Origin: Cololabis saira
Taxonomy: Eukaryota; Chordata; Actinopteri; Beloniformes; Belonidae
DNA length: 64,000 nucleotides
Assembly: GCF_033807715.1 (NCBI RefSeq)
Contig: NC_084607.1
Span: 16,540,941 to 16,604,940, forward strand
Direction: 5' to 3'
Shown here: positions 57,745 through 64,000 of the stretch, piece by piece
Position numbering within the stretch: position 1 is the stretch's first letter
Layout: every line of letters begins with the position of its first letter
Notes under the pieces: model-generated
Database searches by the model: none
Seen by the model: the letters and a program-made list of their open reading frames with translations, nothing else
Told to the model about the DNA's origin: nothing
Program-made: the position numbers and the translations under genes

Positions 57745-58529
57745 TAGGGGTGGGTATTGGGAAGGACCTTGCGATACGATACGCATCACGATACTTGAGC
57801 CACGATACGATACACATTGCGATATCCTGATTATGCGATATCCCGATTATTATATTCTACATAGTTCACCGAAAAATTAAAAAATGCATTACACATCTTA
57901 AAATCCAAGTTGTATATATGTACATCAGATGATAGTGATGGATCTTAAAATCCGAGTTGCACGTTCATCAGATTATAGTGACAATTCATGGGACAAACTG
58001 AGTCAAAACAATGTTTTATTATAACTATACAAGCTAAAGTTACAACATATTTGTATATGTTTTTCATATTATTTACATAATATGAAATTAACATTAAATT
58101 TAGTATGAGGTTGCTTTAATTATGTGGCAAATGATAATAAACACAAGAAAGATGGGTACTAAAACCAAGGACAGGCACAGTGATCAGTCAGTATAGATAT
58201 AAATCCATAATAAATAAACCTCTGTCCATTATTTTTCATTTTTTAAGGACAGGCAATTGTGTTATATAAAAAATAAATTATAAAATGAAATAAAACGTGA
58301 AATAAAACCTGAGCTCAGTGCAGGGCCCTCCCAGGGTTGGTAGAGAGTGGCAATGCCCAGGACTGTCACTTAGGTAGGAGCACTGGGTGATATAATGGGA
58401 ATAAATCGGGGATAAAAAATATTTAAAAAAAAAAAAAATAAATCGATATTCAAATTATTAATATCGATATTGAATCGGCTGGAAAAGTATCGCGATATAT
58501 TGCCATATCGATATTTTTGCCCACCCCTA
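57745..58529. mobile_element. non-autonomous hAT-type element, 785 bp, TSD GTCTGTAC
   Basis: Ends TAGGGGTGGGTATTGG (57745-) and TTTTTGCCCACCCCTA (-58529) are inverted repeats. GTCTGTAC at 57737-57744 and 58530-58537 is an exact 8-bp target duplication. Many CGATA/TATCG motifs (CGATACGATACGCATCACGA; TATCGCGATATATTGCCATA) lie just inside both ends. No transposase ORF. It inserted into the end of the 68-bp mini-MITE. Confidence 0.94.
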
Positions 58530-58763
58530 GTCTGTACTGTATGTGTGTTTTTCATGCTTTGAGTTTATATGTCATGTGCAATAGACAGCAGCCACAGCGC
58601 TCTCACTTTGGAGAACCAGGTTCGCGGGTGCTTCGGTGGCTGTTGGGGGACTGGCCAGGGCTGAAATCTGACTGGCCTCCAGATGGACCTTTGTCCCATC
58701 ACTCGTCTGTCCTTTGCTTTGTCAGTTAAGGGAACTAATGCACGTCTGTAATAATAATATAAT

Positions 58764-59085
58764 CTCTCTGCACTGGCTTCCAGTTGCAGCGCACATCAAG
58801 TTCAAAGCTCTGCTTCTGGGTTACCAAACAATTACCCAAACGGCTCCTCAATACCCTCACTACTTCATGCACCACTACACTCCCTCTCGACAGCTCAACC
58901 AGTGAAAGACGCCTGGTGCTTCATCGTGGCATGAAATCAGTAGCCAGACTCTTCTCCTCTATTGTTCCCCGATGGTGGAATGAACTACCAAACTGTCTGA
59001 TCTGCAGGGTCTGTACTTACTTTTACACGCTACCACGCTTAACGAAGCAACCAGCCACTTTTACGAACCCAGCCTCAGCTTAACG
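58764..59085 (+). mobile_element. L2/CR1-like LINE 3' coding fragment
   Basis: The + strand translation LHWLPVAAHIKFKALLLGYQ matches the conserved LHWLPV segment after the reverse transcriptase of L2-like LINEs, followed by a frame change into RRLVLHRGMKSVARLFSSI and PRWWNELP, which correspond to the usual FS..APxLWN-ELP block. Short, frameshifted and without a 3' tail. Confidence 0.8.
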
Positions 59086-59428
59086 CGGCGGTCATTTTTG
59101 ATCTTACTAACTTGATTGATTAACATACAGTAGGTGTTCCCATCAACTTGCTGGGCAACCTGGCTGCGCCTTGAACAAGGAAAAATGGGCTTCAAAACCG
59201 GTCTTCCGGAACCAATGGGTCACGTGACCGAATGCTTCGTCTATGCTGCAGCCAGCAGTCTCTAGCTAAGACAAAGGCCCCTTATTATCCTTTTCCTGAT
59301 CTTTCAAAAGTTCAAAATTGACTTGAAATCTAATATAGCCTCCCCAGTTTTGTAGTTGTCAGTTAAGAAACACGATTGAAATAAAAGTTTTGAAAGGGCA
59401 GGCATTCCCGGAGCTTTCGTGCGTGCGC

Positions 59429-59679
<251 letters not shown>

Positions 59680-59953
59680 CCCACATGGAGTCAGAAATAT
59701 CCTCCAGTTCTCTCCTGACACTGTGGCACGTGACTGGCTGCATCATGCCTGATTGGTTTAGGTAGGTGAGCGTGGAGGAACAGGAGCATGGGGCTCACCA
59801 CAGCACACAGAGTAGAAGATTTAGGGGATTAAAGCTACACGATCTAAGAGTGAGTCTTCTTTTAGTCACGATCAAAGTCAAACTACTATTGTGATATGTA
59901 ATCATTACAAACGGATCAAAATTGCATCGTATGGGACCTTTAACGGTAACTTA

Positions 59954-60541
59954 TGGCCCTTTTGCACTAGTCCTTACTCGGCCCGACTCGGCTCGTCACG
60001 CCTCTACCCGCCTCTACCCGTTTTGTCCCCGTTTGTTTTTCCACAGCCAGGTGAGAAGTGGGGGGGTTGGGGTGAAGCTGCTGTGACATACTCGATTGCG
60101 CAACCGCTTTGTTCATGTCGGCGCTGATGAGAAATCAGCTGGAGCCGCGAGCGGCTGAGAGTAAAACAGCCCGTCTACATCCCTTTTTTAATTCTCTCCT
60201 CAGCCACCAGGTTTATGAACATCTGCACCTCAGAGTTGGATCACCAAACAGACGTTTTGCGCTTTATAATAAAATCGCTGCGAGCCGCGAGTTGCGCTCG
60301 CGCTGACTCCCGCTTCCTGATTCAAACGTCTGACGGCCCCGCCCCCCGACCAATCAGTGGCGCGGAGGGTGGTGACGTCAGAAATAGTCCCGGCTCAGCC
60401 CGGTTAGAACCTCGCCAGAATGGTTACGGAAAAAGTATCGGCTTGGGGCGGCTCTACCGGTCTCAGCCCCTAGTGCAAAAGCGCAAGACGGGGCCGTGGC
60501 GGGTAGAACCGAGCTGAGGTGATACTAGTGCGAAAGGGCCA
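59954..60541. mobile_element. PIF/Harbinger-like MITE, 588 bp, TTA duplication
   Basis: TGGCCCTTTTGCACTAGT at the left pairs with ACTAGTGCGAAAGGGCCA at the right. TTA occurs at 59951-59953 and 60542-60544, matching the TWA target duplication of PIF/Harbinger elements. Further mirrored parts: CTCGGCTCG... / CGAGCTGAG and TCTACCCGCC / GGCGGGTAGA. Interior is GC-rich and includes a TGACGTCA at 60373-60380. No transposase ORF. Confidence 0.8.
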
Positions 60542-60683
60542 TTACTTGTGTTTTGGCATGAATGGGACCATTTCACTGTTGTCAATACATTTAATGCCAA
60601 TTGATGAGCTCCTGCGCTGTTTTTGAAAGTGTCTTGTCAATGCAAAGTAAGGAAGAAAATATTAATGTAATTTTTGACTAAGC

Positions 60684-60760
60684 TTAAAGACAAGATAAGA
60701 TAAGTAAACGTTTATTTGTCCCTCAATGGGGAAATGGCAGTTTGCAATAACATAAAATAA
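60684..60760 (-). mobile_element. short LINE tail (GATAAGATAAG motif)
   Basis: AAGATAAGATAAGTAAACGT followed by TTATTTGTCCCTCAATGGGG is the minus-strand copy of a common teleost LINE 3' tail ending in short tandem CTTAT units. The 35311-35347 piece belongs to the same kind of tail. Confidence 0.55.
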
Positions 60761-63043
60761 GAGATAATATTAAGAGCGTTTGTTGTGGAGTCTAACAGCA
60801 GTTGGAAGGAAAGACTTTCTATATCTTTGGTATAGGTGTGGCTGGTGAAACATATTTACACCTGATCAAAAAAGAGGATTGTATGCAAGGACGTGGCACA
60901 AATATTTGGGCCCTCTGTGAGGAATGTGTACTCTTGATCAGAAAAATCTTACATCAGCCCCCTGCAGGGAGGAACTCCTCGTGGGGAGCTAGGCTAACAG
61001 CTACTCAGAATGTGGGCCACATAGGATTTGATTTTCTTATAAATCAATTCAGACTTCATAAATTTCATAGTGGCTCAAGAAATGCTCTATTGTGTATTTT
61101 TTATTTTATTTTGTTAAGTATGTGTAATATGGTGTTCATTACAACACTGTGTTGCAACATGAATGTTCTGCAATGTGGACCCTGACTGTGTCGCAACTCA
61201 GTCAAACTATTCAAAATTTATGCTCTTCAAAATTCAGTCACAAAGTAAATAATTGTATGATGCAAGACTAATCATTTGGGATTATCGTTTAGCGCCATTT
61301 CGGTCATCAATGGCAAGTTTAGCATGTGAAGCTGTTTCCCTGTTAGGATTCCTCCCTGGCACCGTGAGGGTTGTCTACCGCAGGCAAGAACAGACATCCA
61401 TCATTCACACAACACCTCTTTAAAAAGAAGAATAAAAAGCAACAAAATAGTCAAATAAATAAAGCTACATTTTTGTCTGCATTGTCCTGCGAGCATGTGG
61501 GTTCCTGATGTTCCACCTTTTCAGAGTTCATCCAGGATGGAGCACCGTCATAAACCCAACTTCAGAGCCTCTGCATCTTCCACCGACGTGACGTTCCATT
61601 AGTTTTAACACTCAACTCTTTTTCAACTTTTCAATCATTGTGTCCTAAAAGCAAGTAGATAAGTTATTAGGAATAAGAATATAAGCATTTGTCCGGAAAT
61701 TAATTTGTCTTCAGTTAATTGCTGCCTTCAGTTAGTCATTCCTAATGTGCCAATTTGCCCCCATGCGCTCCCCGAGTGGGGAAACGATAACGGCGGCGAA
61801 TGAAACGAAGGCGACTCCGGCAATAATAGCCTCAGGTCTGTCAAGCATATTTATTGATAAAAAGAAAGAGGCTGTTAATATGTTTCCTCTAAACTGATGA
61901 AACATTAGTAAACTGAGCACAAAGCAGTCTCAGGAGATTACTTTTGTTTTTTCACAGAAAATGTATCACATCTAGCTTTTCTATTCAAATTTGGAAAGAG
62001 CTCACAAAAAGATCCAGGGTTTCCCTTTTTTTTGTTGTCAAAAGAAGAATAAGTGACTTTTCAAACTAGAGAGTATCTGGGGGGGATTTGTGTCGTCTCA
62101 TCCAAACCCTTAAAGCCAAATTCCTGTTACTGTTATTAGATGGAAAGAGAGTAAACTTTCGTTGGGGGCTTTTGTCAGAAGCTTAAAATAGCAGTTTATT
62201 TTGATGTAGCACCGTTACTGCAAACACATATCAAAACTGCTTTTATTTTCTCCCTAACTAAAGTTTATAGTCTAATAAAAGAGAGCTCAGGTTGTTATTG
62301 TTGTAACTTTTCCTTTTAGAAAGTTTTTCTTATGTGGATCACTTTCTGTTTCTATTGTGAGGAAAAGAAAGCAAATGTGAAGTTAAAATCATCCTCAAAT
62401 AGCTTTAAATATCTGTTTACCAGGTTTTATGAAGCTTTTGGAAGATTTTTTGTTTAAATATATATATATATATTTAATGCTCTCTACAACTTCTGTGTTT
62501 TGTGAACAGGCTTTGCATTCAAGATGAGCAACCAGAGAGAAAGCCGCTGGTAGAAAAGCTCTGCCTGCCGCCCCACCCCCCCCAATCCCCACACATTTAC
62601 AAAGGCAACAGTTTCATATCCATATCTGTTATATCTTTATGGCCTCTGTTGTTTATCCAAAAAAGTCTTTTAAGTAGCTGCATCTTCAACAGTCCTCCGC
62701 AGTATCACTGAGAGAGCTTTGTCTGTGTATGTCGTGGCTTTGGGAAGAATTTGCTCATCTCCATAAATCAAGTTAGCATGTTGACACGTCCGAGGGGGAC
62801 GGGAATAAAGAGAAATCTGTTCACCGGACTTTCCCTTTCACCCTCCTCGCAACCCTCCAGCCTTTTTTTGTTAACGTTCTGGTCCCTGTGAGAATAGAAA
62901 GCTTCCTCAGAAGCTTTGAGTATGGTTGACTCATTTCCTCCTTTTGGTCTCTCTCTCTCTTTCTTTTCTGCCTTTCTTTCTCTTGTTTTCTGTCTCTCTC
63001 TCTCTCTCCTTTTTTTTTTTTTTTTTTTGCCGCTCCACTCTAG
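60761..63043. other. probable intron, nothing recognised
   Basis: No supported exon. TATATA patch at 62458-62473; CT-rich and T-run sequence at 62949-63028. Confidence 0.4.
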
Positions 63044-63079
63044 AGTTTCCTGCTGTTACACGGTAACACAGATCTGAAG
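63044..63079 (+). other. candidate 36-nt exon (non-coding)
   Basis: A long CT-rich and T-rich tract (62949-63028) leads to CCACTCTAG (63035-63043), and 36 nt later CTGAAG|GTAAGG is a strong donor. It would fit a second 5' UTR exon of the gene starting near 20 kb. No coding match; splice-site prediction by eye has a high false-positive rate. Confidence 0.2.
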
Positions 63080-63350
63080 GTAAGGCGGATTGTCAGTAAG
63101 TTACTCGTCTTACACATCGGTGAGATCACTGATGATATGAGGAAGGTGCTGCCAAGTGGAGACTTTCTTGTCTGTGTAGTAAAGTAAAAAAGATAAAGCT
63201 GCTGACTTCCTCAGTGTGTATGAGGTTCACTTCAGGACAAGTGAGGACAGAGTGCAGCAAATGCCGGGAAGCATCTCACTTCCCTCTTGGAGGTGAGAAC
63301 GGCGGGAGTGATGGGGAGCGAACAGCACCTGCAGCCTGCATTTTTTGCTT

Positions 63351-63656
63351 ATAAAAGGAGCAGGCAGGCGAGTGAACACCGGCGCTTCTCGCCGTCTCAC
63401 AACAAACGCCGTAAGCATCGGCTCCTCTGTGTGGGCCTGTTTGTGTGTCTGCGTGATGCCGGCTGATCCTACAACCTACAAGTGGGTGTCCCAGAAAGAC
63501 CTGCTGCAGAACTTTTTTCTGCTTTTCCTGTTCTGCTCCTCCTCCAATCAGCTAATAGTTCAAGTGCTGATGCTTGCTGCTGATGCCCCCTCAGATAAAA
63601 ATGTGGAGGTTGCACATTCGAGTTTCACTTGGCGTCTTTTTGGGTTTGTATCTTGA
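63351..63656 (+). promoter_or_regulatory. possible TATA-containing promoter
   Basis: TATAAAAGGAGCAGG at 63351 is a good TATA box in a locally GC-richer stretch (63290-63480). About 105 bp downstream, an ATG at 63456 opens a 66-codon frame (MPADPTTYKWVSQKDLLQNF...) ending at 63656, with a hydrophobic run in its middle. I do not recognise the peptide. Could be an alternative promoter of the gene spanning this region, an unrelated small gene, or chance. Confidence 0.2.
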
Positions 63657-64000
63657 TGCTGTTTTCATTCATTTTTGCAATCGTGCAGAACGCGCAAGCG
63701 TTCGCGTCCATGCCCGTGGAAGTGACTACAGAGGATTTATTATTGCGTTTGTGCAGTTTTAACCTCAAACAACCGGCCGTCTGACACGTTTACGATTTCA
63801 TAAAAGCAGTGAAATATTTCTTCTATGTCAGTTCAAACTCCAGATAAGAGTGTTGGCCTTGGGAAGGGATGAAGAGAATATATCATTTTAAGAATATTAG
63901 AAATTATAGATCTAAAGCAATATTTACTTGGTGTGTATTCAGTTTAGATTTCATATCCCATAAATTGTGGATTGTAACTCCACAATGTCCTTGTTGGCTT

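Overview
The window is vertebrate nuclear DNA, almost certainly from a teleost fish. It holds one fully recognisable gene with spliced exons (stat3). The rest is intergenic or intronic DNA rich in typical fish repeats: L2-type LINE fragments, a Rex3/RTE-like tail, hAT, Tc1/mariner and PIF/Harbinger-like non-autonomous elements, and long AC/GT, TA and TCCA arrays. Most open reading frames outside stat3 are chance ORFs or repeat translations.

Layout. 1-2040: no coding sequence recognised; human synteny suggests it could be the 3' UTR or flank of a cavin1-like gene, which is unproven. 2089-2810: a fold-back structure, two 108-bp inverted arms around TA arrays, ending inside the CRE of the next block. 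2800-3324: stat3 promoter (CRE, four CCAAT boxes, a STAT-type TTCCCAGAA site) and non-coding exon 1. 6304-13063: 22 coding exons giving a 765-residue STAT3 with all domains, the activating tyrosine (Y709) and the serine site (S732). About 13.06-13.97 kb: 3' UTR and candidate poly(A) signals. 13.2-20 kb: intergenic, with an antisense L2 remnant (16.7-17.8 kb) and nested inverted-repeat elements (19.5-19.98 kb). 19.98-20.19 kb: CpG-rich first-exon candidate with a strong splice donor. Its position and orientation fit the 5' non-coding exon of a stat5 gene, so 20.2-64 kb may be its very long first intron. No stat5 coding exon is visible.

The 20-64 kb part has no convincing protein-coding exon. 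It carries four non-autonomous hAT-type elements with perfect 8-bp target-site duplications (20536-21253, 49311-49953, 52064-52821, 57745-58529), one 367-bp Tc/mariner-type MITE, a 68-bp mini-MITE, a PIF/Harbinger-like MITE with TTA duplications, a 2.1-kb Helitron-like block of tandem arrays, a three-unit tandem repeat at 21.5-22.8 kb, two more L2 3' fragments, a Rex3/RTE-like tail broken by a hAT element, and several microsatellites. Near the right end there is a tentative 36-nt exon (63044-63079) and a TATA-like promoter (63351).

I found no evidence of a new multi-gene system. The most interesting points are the stat3 promoter architecture next to a near-perfect fold-back, the datable nested transposon insertions, and the candidate stat5 first exon.
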